Assembly (NCBI RefSeq): GCF_014356525.2
Contig: NC_052506.1
Span: forward strand, 32,999,774-33,063,773
Source: Nilaparvata lugens
Taxonomy: Eukaryota; Arthropoda; Insecta; Hemiptera; Delphacidae
DNA: 64,000 nucleotides
Direction: 5' to 3'
Under the pieces are notes generated by a model. The model searched no databases, was not told where the DNA came from, and worked only from the letters and a program-made list of their open reading frames with translations. This document shows positions 21,447 through 33,147 of this stretch, one piece after another. Made by a program: the position numbers and the translations under genes. Positions within the stretch are counted from its first letter, which is position 1, and each line of letters opens with the position of its first letter.

Positions 21447-23865
21447 AATCGATCTTTGAATATCAAATAACGTAAATTCAACTCAACAAAGTTTTGGCTT
21501 TGTTGAACCAATCGAAAATTTGGCTTTGTTGAACCAATCTAAATAATACCAGCTAGCAGCAAGTTCAACGATTTTGATCAGCTTCTGTTGATGATTATTG
21601 TAATCAAAACTTGTCTAGCTAGAAACGTGTTTGAGATAGTTTATACTGATTATCATTAGACAGATCATGAGATAATTTTCATTCCACAAAACCGTATTCC
21701 GAATGAAAATAATATAACAGCTTGGTGAAAATTGAGAATATACAATGTTAATGTCTTTAATAATCCAGAAAAATATAAGAAATGTTAAGAAACTTCATTT
21801 AAATACGAAAATTTATGAGTTTGAAAACCTATTCCTGGTATATTTATGAAATGGGTGTCTCAAGTTATTTGTTCTCACGCTGTTACGTTATTTGTTAATC
21901 CATAGATACAAACCCAAAATCATGTTCACATGTCTTATGTTTGTTCTGAACATGATTGTCTCAGCTGAAATTCTCTCACATTCCTGAAACTGGCAGGCTC
22001 TGATGACATGAAGTGATTTGGAGCAGTTATCAGTTAACCGGTATTGATCCAGCGTGTGTCATAGCAGACATAGATAGTACGTTTACTAGATAGAGATATA
22101 CAGACATACTTGGTTTGTAGACATATAGAGTGCGCATAGTTGGATCTAATCATATACACCCACTAGAACATGAGAGCTCTTCAACCACCATCATAAGAGC
22201 CTTCTCAACCTTGTCAATTATCTAGTTGAGATTGAATATTGCGTCCTGATTTCAAATTGAGCTTCCATAGCATACTATCTTCCATATATCCCTATCCTAT
22301 CAGACATATCCTTACATCGTAAATATACTTATAAAATGAATATTTATCTTCAAATCTCTATTACCAAACACATTAATATCCTTATAACAGCAAATTGAAA
22401 TTTCTTGTATATTACTGCATATTGAGTAACCTCTACAGTACAAACCTCGATTTGCCGATACATTGAAATCTACGTTCGTAAAAGTTAATGCTCAAATAAC
22501 AAAGTGAAAGTTAAAACTCAAATAACACAATGGGGTTTATAAAAAAGTTTACGAGCATTTCTATTTATATCTATAGAAAATAGAACAATGCTAATAGATT
22601 ATCAAAACCAATCGAGGCTCGTACTGTAATCACTTATTTTTATTATTTGCATTGAGTATTCTTTATCCTCTATTCTCTATTCATTCATTCAATAAGTACC
22701 TACATCATCGAAATGATAGAGAGAGGGAAAATGGAAAAATAAGGTAACTTTGTGCCATTCCTTTCCCGAATTTAGGTAAGATAAATTTAGTATTGTACTG
22801 TACTTTGTGCCATTCGCTAAACATTCAGCAGCAGTGGCGCAGTTGTGTGCCAAAGAAGATATTTTTGAATAAAATTTAGAATTTAGAAATAGGCCGGCAC
22901 ATCTAGAAAATACCTGAGTCTAGACCTAATTCATGCAGGTGAACGGGCTAGAGTAAAGAAAACTTCAATTAATCTTGCCATGCCTGATTTAATAGGTTTA
23001 TACTATAGAATAACACTACACTTTGAAATAATTAAACAAAAAATACAAACAGCTTCAATAACATTGGCAACTAAAATCGAACAACAGAAACAACAATATC
23101 ATGTTAATTGTTGACATTCTTCATCTGATTCGGGGGCGCATTACTATCCCCGTTTAGATAGCAATACGTCACAAAACCAAACAAGATCAGTCACAAAATA
23201 ACCAATTAATTTCAACATGAAATTACTCAAGAAAGAAAAACCCGTTGAACCCAAGTTTCGTCGATAGTAACCCATATAACCCATTTCATAATAATTTCGA
23301 ATCCCCACTTTTGATTGACATTCTCGAATGAACCTTTGTTTCACTACACTGCACTTTCGTTGGTTTGTACGTTGCTTTATCGTCGGGGTTACAGTACCTT
23401 GTTTTTGGCGGTGAGCTTTTACCGGTTGAATTTGGCTGGACGGCGACGTCCTCTTACGTCCCTAGACCTGTCGTCTGAACGGGTGTCTTGAAGCGGTGTT
23501 ACATAAAGTTGCGGAACCAAAGGGTGGTAGTACAAGAAGTTGGTTGGGTACACACATGAACCGCTGTAAATAAATGTCTTACAGCATTAATTTCTAACTC
23601 TTCCTACAATTCATCAAAAGCTAAAACAGGAGTTATCTATTGATTACAATTAATTAAATTCTCTCATTCTATTTGAATCCTCATTTTATATAGATTTTTA
23701 TCTTTAAACTACTGATTCTTTTTATCAGAATTAATGGATCTTTCTTCACAAATAATTCAAATTGAAATGATGCTAACTTATATGATATTTTTCGTTTGGT
23801 TTGCGAAATCAAATATAATTTTTCATATAGTAGCTCGGCTAGTATTGTTGGAAACTTGTGCGCCA
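21447..23865. other. Mostly AT-rich DNA without a recognised gene
   Basis: A GC-richer patch at about 23350-23560 could be a promoter, a non-coding exon or old LTR-like DNA; nothing identifies it. No reading frame over 70 codons looks real. Confidence 0.35.
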
Positions 23866-24840
23866 GCCAACATTTATTTATTTATTATTTATGAACCATA
23901 GGACGCAATCCAAGTGTAAATAACGGGCATTCGCCCAAAATGCTCAGAACCTTAATTAAAAATGAACATTCCAGAGTTTATGATTTGATTTACCTACAAA
24001 TACAAGTCCAAAAACTAGTATCAACTGAAATTATGAATTTATCACCTAATAAAACAAGACACTTTATAACACAATAAAAGAAAAAAATATTGAAAATTTC
24101 ACTTTAAGGAAAGATAATGTTTGCCTTATAAGATTCATCTTGTGGATAGTTTTTACTTTTAATTAAATAAAATTAGTAGACACATAGAAAATAATTTAAA
24201 TTGTATTAGAATTTGAACATTCATTAATATTAATTTCCTGGAGAAGAAAAACTTTCTTCTTCATCTATTAAGATTTCTATCATAAAAAATTTACTAAATC
24301 ATTCAAAAGCCTTAATGACATAAGAAAACAGAGTCTGAAAAATATAAAATTATAAAATGTCATAAACTCAATATGAACATAATCTTAAAAATTTCATTCC
24401 AATTTAAAGGCTATCTTCCTGACTTTCAGCAATACTCTACGATAATATATTTCCAGAAGCAACAACTCAAATGTAACGTAACTGAAAACTTTCTATACTT
24501 CTTTTAGAAAAAAAATTTATAATTATCTTCCATCACTAATAAAATCAAAAGGATTATTCTCAATCAATATTATTAACTTGAAAAATAACAGGCTTAATTA
24601 ATTCAATACTCTTATGGAAGTTTCAATCAATTAAATTCCCTAAATTATATTTTAACCTTAGTTTACGTACCTTAGCGGTTATTTGAAGAAACAATTATTC
24701 GTACATGAAGAAGAAACACAATTAAACCTTTCAGGACATGGCACTACTAGTAAATTTAAACATTAATAAAAATAAAACTAACTAATGATATAAACTTGTA
24801 AACTTGCCCAAAAAGGGCGAAACATAATAACTACATCTTT
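23866..24840 (-). mobile_element. Possible retroelement 3' end with AATA tail
   Basis: On the minus strand an AT-rich stretch ends in GGGCGAATGCCCG (a small hairpin), then TGGTTCATAAATAATAAAT and an AATA repeat at 23866-23885. This is the look of a LINE or SINE 3' terminus, but no reverse transcriptase remnant is attached. Confidence 0.35.
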
Positions 24841-26440
24841 ACTCTCGTAGTGCTCCTAGCAAAGTGTCCTCCGAAACGTAATCTGGTCTCTCGACTGGGG
24901 AATCGCCACTACTGTATTTAGAAACAGGTCTCCTATTGGGCGAATGGAATCAATTTGACCAATCGTCGCGTGGCTTCTAGAGCCTTTGGACAAATAGTAA
25001 CTGCAAAATCGGTAGTTTGTTATAATTTCAATGCTTGCTGTTTTCCAACTTATCGCACTTATGTCGCGACAAGAAGGCTAAGTTTTAGAGATAATTCCAT
25101 AATCTACATTCCTCGACGACTCGGAGCCACAATTTTTAAATATCTATCATGGGAAACTCGAAGTCATGGCCGTTCATAATAGAGAGAGAAAATAATTTAT
25201 TTCGCTAACTCACTTACAATAATGGCTCTAGTCTATTGCGTATTAAATTTACTATTATAACTTGGGAAAAGGCCTGAATTAAAAGGAGTGTCCGGCACAA
25301 CTTTGAAACTTCCTAAGCGTTTCTTTTCATAGAGGTTACCTGGAGTTATAATCATCATTATTGTGTATTTCTGGTAAACACAAACTTTTAGATTCTTGGC
25401 AAAAACAAACTTATTACAAAAGTTTGAACAAGTTAAACAGTTTAAACAGCTTATTTGCTGGACGATTCTTGCGGATGTTCAGCCATGCCATAGATATCAG
25501 TTGCTATATAGATATTGTGATGATTCTTTATAGTGGCTTCATAAAAAACAACTTTCTTTAAATTATATTATGAAGGGTCAAGGCAGAAACAGCAAACTAT
25601 CTCTTAATAAACTACTTATCAACATTTACCGTTACTGATAATGATATTCTATTGAATCTGTCTCTTCCATTCAATAAAATTGAAACTTCATATTATTTAT
25701 TATATTAATTATAAAATTGTTGTACTAAAACAGCATTTATAGGTTGAATCAATGTTATGATAAACCTAACCTAAAACACTTGAAGGCTTAGAATACTAGC
25801 ATAGATCTGAGATCAACCAGGCCTTGCGTATTATATAAAATAATGTAAACGCATGCCATTCTTCATGAATTAGGTATTTTTACTTCATTGTAAAAAAGGA
25901 TGAAGGAATCTACAATAATAAATTAATCGAAATTATTAGCAAAATAAATGAATTTATTCTTTAAAAACAAATAATAAAATGGATATATTATATTGATGTA
26001 CAGTAGCAACAAAAAAGTTACAAATACTCGTTGCATGTAAGTCTAAATTGATAAACGGTATTATTTAATTTAATTACATTTATTATTTAGGTTATTAACA
26101 AATAAATATTGAATGGAAGCGATCTCGCTGGATTTGTTTCTCTTTGCATGAACTACCAATCAGAGGACAAAGAAATGGATACCAAAATTTGAATTGTTAA
26201 AATACAACACAAAATGTCGAAATCTTTATTGTTATAATTTATTCGATATTGGAGTTGATCCGCACGGTTTAATTTGAATTGTGTTGATATTTGAATGTAT
26301 TTATTTGTCCTATAAGTCATGAAATTGAGTGTAAACGAAGGAACTATTTTTCATAAAAATATGACTTGTACATTACGTCACTCAGTTACAACCAATTATA
26401 GCAATTGTCTTATGCAAATTAGAAACATCGAGATTCATAG
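24841..26440. other. AT-rich DNA; GC-richer patch at 24,850-25,160
   Basis: The patch contains a 74-codon plus-strand frame (24955-25179) without recognisable domain. A promoter or non-coding exon is possible; nothing more can be said. Confidence 0.3.
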
Positions 26441-26515
26441 AGGGTCAGATCGGCAGTCACCTCCATCTAGACTGTTGCCACAGTAAAACATGTAGACTGT
26501 GCTATCTGCGTCATG

Positions 26516-26690
26516 GGGGCGCGACAGTCGAGACCGACGACAGTCGAGGCCTGCGACAGTAGGGGACTGTTTTACAGTCCTTTTTCAGGAGTCCTCTACC
26601 GTCGCTGGCCTCAAATGTCGCAGGTCTCTACCGTCGCTGGTCTCGACTGTCGCAGGGCTCTTCTGTCGTTTGCCTCGTTTGACATCGACC
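26516..26690. repeat. GC-rich inverted-repeat segment between 10-bp direct repeats
   Basis: A 175-bp block bounded by CTGCGTCATG (26506-26515 and 26691-26700). Inside, GCGACAGTCGAGACC (26521-26535) is exactly complementary to 26639-26653, and related motifs (GACAGTCGAGG, CTACCGTCGCTGG twice) are repeated, so the block can fold. It stands out from AT-rich surroundings. It may be a small insertion with a 10-bp target duplication. Confidence 0.75.
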
Positions 26691-26700
26691 CTGCGTCATG

Positions 26701-26880
26701 ATTCCAACTTCCAGAGCCCTTCTCCCATCTCCCTTCTTCCTCTTCTTTTGCTCTGGGATTCTCTCATATCTAGAATAGCTTCTTCTATTGACTAAGCTTT
26801 TTTGCTATTCTCTATTCCCTTACTTTCTCTGTCTGGTCTTCCTTGACCAATCTTCTTCTTCTTTCTTTTCTAATTTCTTG
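26701..26880. repeat. Pyrimidine-rich tract
   Basis: The plus strand is mainly T and C (for example CTCCCATCTCCCTTCTTCC). No coding potential. Confidence 0.6.
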
Positions 26881-27630
26881 GGTAGACATGGTAATGAGTA
26901 GCTGAGGTAGAAGCAACTTGTCTAAGGGAGTAAACCTCATACAAATCCTGTGAGTTCAGATGCAGCAAGGTGGCGGTCCCACCATTGAACTTAGCTTGCG
27001 CAGCGCTCGTAACGCGGCCGGGGGATCTTCAACTTCTACTGGTGAACTTCAAACAGCCTCGGATAGGACCGGAAAAACGGATAAACAAAATGGACTGCCG
27101 AAGAAAAAACGATTTGGAATAACGGAAACATTGATTTTTGCAACCTGGAATGTGAGAGGTGTAAATAAGGAGGGCGAGCTGATGCAGGAGCTGGGACACC
27201 GTAAAGTGACTATGAACTCTAGTGAACGTGACCACCCCAAAGTATTTGGGTTATGATATAACCTATGGAATGGACCAAGACTTGAATGTGAAATTGAATA
27301 GATTCCAATCCATTTGTGGAACAATGAATAGGAATTTGAGAAAGAGAGCGAGGAGAGAGACAAAACTTAAATTCTATAAGGTTATGGCTACTCCAATGCT
27401 CTTATGATCTTGGATAACTAAGAAGAAACAATGGAGTAGGTTACACGCTGCCGAAATGAGGTTTTCAAGAGCAGTAAAAGGGTGCACAAGGGAAGATAGG
27501 CTTCATAATGTCGATATAAGAAGCGAGCTCAACATAATCTCTATATGGCAGAAGATTGAAGAAAATCGGCAAAACTGGAAAGATCATGTTGAAAGGATGG
27601 AGAGCGACAGAGCGACGTTTCTAGCAGACT
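26881..27630 (+). mobile_element. RTE-like LINE, internally deleted
   Basis: The left part reads as the start of an endonuclease-reverse transcriptase (TLIFATWNVRGVNKEGEL near 27132-27185). It then joins at about 27230 to the reverse transcriptase C-terminus (LGYDITYGMDQDLNVKLNRF), so nearly the whole endonuclease and palm are missing. The second part matches the minus-strand copy at 48.2-50.1 kb (shared GCTREDRL, HVERM). The 3' end is lost near 27612. Confidence 0.78.
26960..27626 (+). pseudogene. Fused remnants of LINE endonuclease N-terminus and RT C-terminus
   Basis: From an ATG at 26960 a serine/threonine-rich leader precedes the endonuclease motif TWNVRG. After the deletion junction the reading frame shifts; the C-terminal part continues over 27222-27407 and, after a stop, 27456-27626 with RAVKGCTREDRLHNVDIRSE. 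The catalytic FADD motif is absent. It cannot be an active enzyme. Confidence 0.75.
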
Positions 27631-28421
27631 TGCATTTTATTGAAAAATGTTATATGTTGATTGTTTTTAATATCAGTGTTTGAAATATTAATGTTAACAG
27701 TAATGTTAATAATGTTAAAGTTTCTTTCTATCTGTAAAAATAATAATTAACGTAAAATACCCGATTGAATCTAAATGAATCGCCGAATAATACGCCAGCA
27801 GCACGTTCTACTTGGAGGCCAGAAAATCCAGCACATAGCAGAAGAATTATTTGCGAACCAAGGAAAATGGAAAACAGAGTGGAGTTATTCTTCTAATAAT
27901 TAAATTAGGGCCCCATCTACGATTCATAAGCGACATAAATTCTTGGGGAAATTATTGGTCATGACCAGATTGCAATCAGGGAAAATTCAACGATAATCTA
28001 CATTATAATAGTCATTATTGAATTAAACTAATTTTTAATTTGTTTATCGATCAAGCTATTCCAAAGCAGAACTCACAACCCTGTAATTATCATTTTATTA
28101 TATTATTTTCTCTCAATTCATAGATGATTGTTTAATTACCAGTTGTACATGTCTGGTATTGTTAAACCAGAGCACATTATACCGATCACCATTACTCACT
28201 TGAAAATTTCAAATTACTGTCTACTTATCTTGTAATGTCGCAAATCTTATGATTATATAATACATTGAAAAAGCTGAGTATATCTTCCAGTTCGTTTTCT
28301 TTCTAAAAAACCTTAATATCGTCTTTGACACATTATCATTGCTATTTTAGTAAACCTCATATGGTCAGTGAAATAAGTCAAGAAATTAATTGAGTGGAAG
28401 GTTGTAAATGGTTGTTGTTAG
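27631..28421. other. AT-rich DNA, no gene seen
   Basis: No frame, tRNA signal or repeat was recognised here. Confidence 0.4.
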
Positions 28422-28874
28422 TTGATTGCTGCGAAATTAATTAATATAATTTTGCTTACATTCACTCTTACATTAGTTACTGTCAGTAGCCAAGCTCATA
28501 ATTTCCAGACAAAATTAAGCAGTGTATGCGGTCAATGTAACTCAACAATAATTGGATTAGATTCTGCGCTCGAACCTCTTTTCAGATATCATATTTATTT
28601 TTTAAATTACTCATTATTAATTCTGATAGGGGTGAGAGACACAATCATACATGGATTTGTGATCTATATCTTTGTTCAAGTTGCATGGGCTCTTCATCAG
28701 AACAACAAACAGGTAATAGTTTTAAGATTGTTTTATTTAAGCTTATTGCAATTGAAATATTCCATTCCCAAATCTGGGATAACCTACAAATTTCACGGTC
28801 CATATAAGAGATCAAGGTGTGTCTATCAGTATACTACCGTTGACTCTGACCAAATAAAAAATATTTTAATCTGA
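28422..28874 (+). CDS. Unidentified ORF with hydrophobic segments (possible exon)
   Basis: 150 codons open from a TTG directly after a stop; there is no ATG at the beginning, so if real it begins as an exon (an AG precedes the TTG). The first 25 residues are hydrophobic and end in SSQA, like a signal peptide; two further hydrophobic stretches follow around residues 55-90 (FLNYSLLILIGV and FVIYIFVQVAW). A GT donor-like site (CAG|GTAATA) lies near 28711, suggesting the true exon may stop there after HQNNKQ. I do not recognise the family; a chemoreceptor-like membrane protein is one possibility, and chance is another. Confidence 0.3.
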   Translation: MIAAKLINIILLTFTLTLVTVSSQAHNFQTKLSSVCGQCNSTIIGLDSALEPLFRYHIYFLNYSLLILIGVRDTIIHGFVIYIFVQVAWALHQNNKQVIVLRLFYLSLLQLKYSIPKSGITYKFHGPYKRSRCVYQYTTVDSDQIKNILI

Positions 28875-28978
28875 CACCCTGTGTGTGACACTTACAAAAT
28901 TTATTTTGGTAACATCAGTAATCATTACAGCCTACATATTATTTTCTCTGAATATTTTATATGGTTATCCCCTTCAGG

Positions 28979-29143
28979 GTTCCATAAGATCAGTTCACAA
29001 TCCGTATCAGATAATCTTGAGTCCTACAGACATAACCTCAATCCTTTGGACAAAATTCTTCTGGATTTAGAAATAAACAAATTCTCAGCTCTAACGTCAC
29101 ATAGAGGGGCATATTATATTTGTGTACCCACAGAAGTGACACT
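28979..29143 (+). CDS. Possible second exon of the unidentified ORF
   Basis: It follows a pyrimidine-tract AG (CCCCTTCAG) and is open in a frame giving LDKILLDLEINKFSAL and GAYYICVPTEVTLG, ending at a donor-like CTTG|GTAATA. The phase does not match the best donor of the upstream frame (phase 0 versus 1), so joining is unproven. Hydrophilic, no known domain. Confidence 0.2.
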
Positions 29144-30759
29144 TGGTAATATACAGTAGCAAGATGTATACTAATATAGATATAACTTGCTATAAGTGAG
29201 CAAATCACTTATATTGGGCAGAATTTTATTACTTATTTTTTTACCTCCTGATTGAGATCTTTCATTCTTTCAAGTCCAAAATTTATACTGAAGTAATGGA
29301 AAATATCAAGACAAATTAGAGATATTTCCTCTATTAGACAAGATTATTAATAATCAATAATCCAATCAGTTGTGTTTTCCTCAATTTCAGTGATTTATCA
29401 GATTACTTATAATTTTATACTAGGTCAAAAAGTGTTTCTTTTGAATGATAGTTTGCAGACTTCCAATTATTTGCATGTAACTGTGGTCAGCTACAAGTTC
29501 TGCACTTGGAGTTGGCATTATTAATGTAGTTGGTTGAGGTGGGTGCACTTGTCTCGATTCAGATCGATAGTCTCAAGACTTTGAATAGAGAGAAGGAAAC
29601 TGTTTCCAAGATGTGTTGGTCGGCAGCCAAGCCAAGGAACAAGGCAACAACGAGCAGTGGGATAAAAAAGAAGGGAGTAGGGATGGAAAGAGGTATAAAA
29701 AGAGGGATGAAGGGACGAAAAGGGAGTCAGGATGGAAGGAGTGGACAAATCTCAAAGGACTCGTAGAATCATGGAAACTAGAAAGAGACCGAAAATGATT
29801 GAATAGCTCTAGTGGTGAGGATTCGATAGGAGAGGGAAGAGGATGGAAACAGTCTGTCTTCGCAAACAAACGAATAGGATTGCTTTTCCCAGCTTCAACA
29901 GTGCGAGAATAAGCTGTGGGCCTACTAAGTTGAAATTGTTGAAATAAATCGTTACCGAGGTTTACGGGCTCCCCAAAGTTCTAACCTATTTTTTGTTTGA
30001 CCGATATTCACGCACTCTCTTCTTAGTTGTCACTCACACTCCGTCTCTCTTCCTTATTTTTCACTGACTTTTATCTCCCCTCTTCCTCACTACCACGTTC
30101 TTACTTATCCTTCATTATTTTAGTTTTCTTATTTCTATTTCGATTACATTCGGTATAGCGAGCCTCATTTGTGAAATAGTAATCTATATATTTTTATCAG
30201 TCCTATTCTTTTAACTCATCACTCTTCTTCCATAATGATTTTGATTTGGTTTGATTTGATATCGCTCTCTCTCTCTCTCTTCATCCATCTGTCTCTTCTA
30301 ATTTGAAAAATTGTTCGACCTTATCCTAAACCAATTTTGTCGATCTTGTACGATTTGCAGAATTGTTTTCAATCAAACTTTCCGCTGAAGATTCACATTG
30401 AGGGCTACTTTCAATCACAAACAACAACATTTACCTGCGGGAAGTTCTTTGAGATTAGGCTGTTTTTCTCTCCCATGAATGGATGAATGAGAGTATAACA
30501 ATTTGGCTTTCTTAATAGGCAAATTGTAACAAACTAGTCAATATTTCTATGTGCTAGAGCTCATTTCAAACAATGAAGGTACAACAAGAGGATGTTTTTG
30601 AAGTTGGTTCCAGAATAAAATTATTAGCTTGAAGTGAAATTCGGAGATAGGGCATGAATGCTGTTAGGTGCTGCTATCGTTTACATTACAAGTGAGCGGA
30701 AATTAAACTTTTGGGTCTTCAACAAGTGTTGACTGTTTGCAAACATTGCCAATTGAAGC
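29144..30759. other. Mixed-composition DNA; purine tract at 29,530-29,870, pyrimidine tract at 30,000-30,300
   Basis: The purine tract is rich in GGAA/GAGG words and gives lysine/glycine-rich frames that look like compositional by-products. The pyrimidine tract includes a (TC)n run near 30266-30281. No gene recognised. Confidence 0.45.
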
Positions 30760-31440
30760 TGGTCAGGAAGAATAGGAAGAGAAGAGTGAGACGAAAAGGA
30801 AGAAGAAGAAGAAGTAGTAGAAGAAGAAGAAGAAGAAGAAGAAGAAGAAGAAGAAGAAGAAGAAGAAGAAGAAGAAGAAAAGAAGAAGAAGAAGAAGAAG
30901 AAGAAAAGAAGAAGAAGAAGAAGAAGAAGAGAAGAAGAAGAAGAAGAAGAAGAAGAAAAGAAGAAGAAGAAGAAGAAGAAGAAGAAGAAGAAGAAGAAGA
31001 AGAAGAAGAAGAGAAGAAGAAGAAGAAGAAAAGAAGAAGAAGAAGAAGAAGAAGAAGAAGAAGAAGAAGAAGAAGAAGAAGAAGATGATGATGATGATGA
31101 TGATGATATGAGGAGGAGGATGAGGAGGATGAGATGTTGATCGTGAAAAAGATGAAAGAGGAGGGGAGGAAAGAGAAGTAGGAGTAGGAGAAGTAGAAGT
31201 GGGAGAAGTGGAAGAAGAAGGAGAAGGAGGAGGACGGAGAAGGAGATTCATCATAAGAAGAAATATAAGGTGTACGAATAGAGGAAAGTCGAGGTGGAAG
31301 AGGAGAGGAAGAAGAGATGAGATAAGAAGGAGAAAACGAATGTAAAGAAAATAAAATGAGGAAAAGAAGGATAAAATGAAGGAGAGGTTAGAAAATAAAA
31401 CAAAATCAAGAGGGAGACGAATCAGATGCTAGAAATGCAA
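30760..31440. repeat. Degenerate (GAA)n array with (GAT)n and other purine repeats
   Basis: From about 30800 to 31084 the plus strand is nearly pure GAA with single-base phase slips (AGAAAAG); then (GAT)n at 31083-31108 and GGAGGA/AGTAGGAG blocks to about 31260. Purine richness continues at lower purity to about 31830. Frames of poly-Arg, poly-Glu or poly-Phe are artefacts of the repeat. Confidence 0.93.
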
Positions 31441-32261
31441 TTCAATCAAAAATTGAATCATAAAATTCAAACAGTTTATGGATATTGCGGAAGAAGAGCA
31501 AGGGGAAAAATAAAAGTATCAAAAGGCGAGTAATAATGAATGAGAAGTGAAAAGAATAACAAATGGTGATAGACAAAAAATATCTTGAGTAAATGGAGTG
31601 AGAGGTGAGAAAATTCGATGAAAAGAAGAAGGAAGGATGGGAATGGAAATTGAGAAGCGGGATAATGAGAATAAGCAGTGGGACGATGAAGAAAAATAGA
31701 TACAAGAAAGTGTTATAAGCAAGAGTACTATCAACAGAAAGATGCGCAGAAGTGGTAGCAGTATTAGTAGAAGAGGATGAAATAGAAAAGGAAATGAACA
31801 GCAATGTTGAGTATCTCTCTGCCCCAAACACCCTTCCACTTTTGTTCACTCTACACTCCTCATTTCTACACACCACATTCTTGTAGGAATGTCAATATTG
31901 CGATCTGTCTTTTACATTATTCACCGAAATGATCATGAATTTTGTTTGATAAATTTCGCACAATAGTCTCCTCTTTGTACTCTTCATTCAATATTGTTCC
32001 TTTGCCGAACGTACTTTCTTTTGAATTCTTGTTCAATCTATTCACACTCAAATGACCTTTCTCAAAGTACATGATAAAATACGAAAAGATTCCATCTTCT
32101 TTGCAATTGAAATTCTTCTCCAAAGAAAGCGTGAAGATGCTTGCTCATGCTCTCAACTATTATCTTTGAAAAGTTTTCAACCATTCACTTTTTGCAATCA
32201 TTGATCAAATTTTTCATTTTGTCTATGTTGTTTTCCATCACGAACTGCTCAATTATTTGTT
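31441..32261. other. Purine-rich then AT-rich DNA, no gene seen
   Basis: 31441-31830 is purine-biased (AGAAGAAGG words), probably decayed microsatellite DNA; the rest is ordinary AT-rich sequence. Confidence 0.45.
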
Positions 32262-32430
32262 AATAGAACGAACGACAAGAAGTTGTTAAATTTCTCCAAT
32301 AAATGAATTTATTCACTTGACTCATTTATGTCGACAACCATGAAGATGGCGGACCTGCCGAAAGATCTCGTTGTCACAGTAATAGAATAAATTCATTTAT
32401 TGAAGAAATTTGACTGCTAGTCGTTCTATT
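32262..32430. mobile_element. MITE-like inverted repeat of about 170 bp
   Basis: AAATTTCTCCAATAAATGAA at 32288 onward (27 bases to 32314) is complementary to 32385-32411 with about one mismatch. The complementarity extends outward (TAGAACGAACGAC on the left, GTCGTTCTA on the right). The loop contains AAGATGGCGGACC. The structure fits a miniature inverted-repeat element; target duplication is not clear. Confidence 0.65.
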
Positions 32431-32635
32431 TAAAAACAAAAAAATGATTTTCATTCTGATTGAACTGCATTCTCTCCATTTCCTCAACACTTTGCCACAA
32501 TGAATTTTTCCGACCTATCTCTTCACTAGAATAATTATAAAACAATCATTTTTCATCACATTTGTACATAAACTGAGAATTTTCATCAGCATTCTCTGGG
32601 TGCCATTAACAATACAATACCATCTTTCTGTTCAT

Positions 32636-33095
32636 TGAACGAGCGTTAGCGATCTTCTCACTTTTGACCTACGTGTACTAGAGCCCAAAGTCGTTTTCTG
32701 TCTGTTTGTATGTTCGACAAGAACTTTAGAGAGAATTGATCAATCAGCTTCAAATTTTGAAAACGAATTCTTCGAACCGTTTTACAGGTCAAGCTCGTTG
32801 GACAACAAAATTGACTCACTCCTTCGTCCTTTTTCAGGATATGAAAATAACATTGAAAATGCATAAAAAAAATTGTTTTGATTCATCATTCATCAGTCAG
32901 CTGGAATTATGTTAATTCTATTTCTGTAATTTTCCCATTCATTTGAAGAAGCAGATGCTATTATTTGGCAGTTGTCACACAGACTGACCTTATGCGCCGA
33001 CACCTGATTTCAGCTGAATAATACACAACATTTATTTATAAGTTCTATGTTAACTTGCTTCCGTTAACGTAGGCTATGTCTGCCTGTCTGTATAC
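32636..33095 (-). repeat. Dispersed repeat R2, copy 2 (inverted)
   Basis: Reverse-complement partner of 20080-20535. Shared words include CTAGAGCCCAAAGTCGTTTT, CTCACTCCTTCGTCC and ATGCGCCGACAC. The two copies differ by many substitutions and small indels, so the family is old. Confidence 0.75.
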
Positions 33096-33145
33096 ATATA
33101 CAGATACATATACATATACATCTGCCTGCCTGTCTACATACACGT
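33096..33145. repeat. (ACATAT)n-like microsatellite
   Basis: Runs of ACATATACA and flanking CTGCCTGTCT repeats. It lies between the R2 repeat and a possible Helitron start. Confidence 0.7.
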
Positions 33146-33147
33146 AA

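Noticed and set aside
30711..31254. Poly-Arg/Glu/Lys and, on the other strand, poly-Phe/Leu/Ser frames
   Set aside because: They result from the GAA-type repeat block and have no start context or domain.
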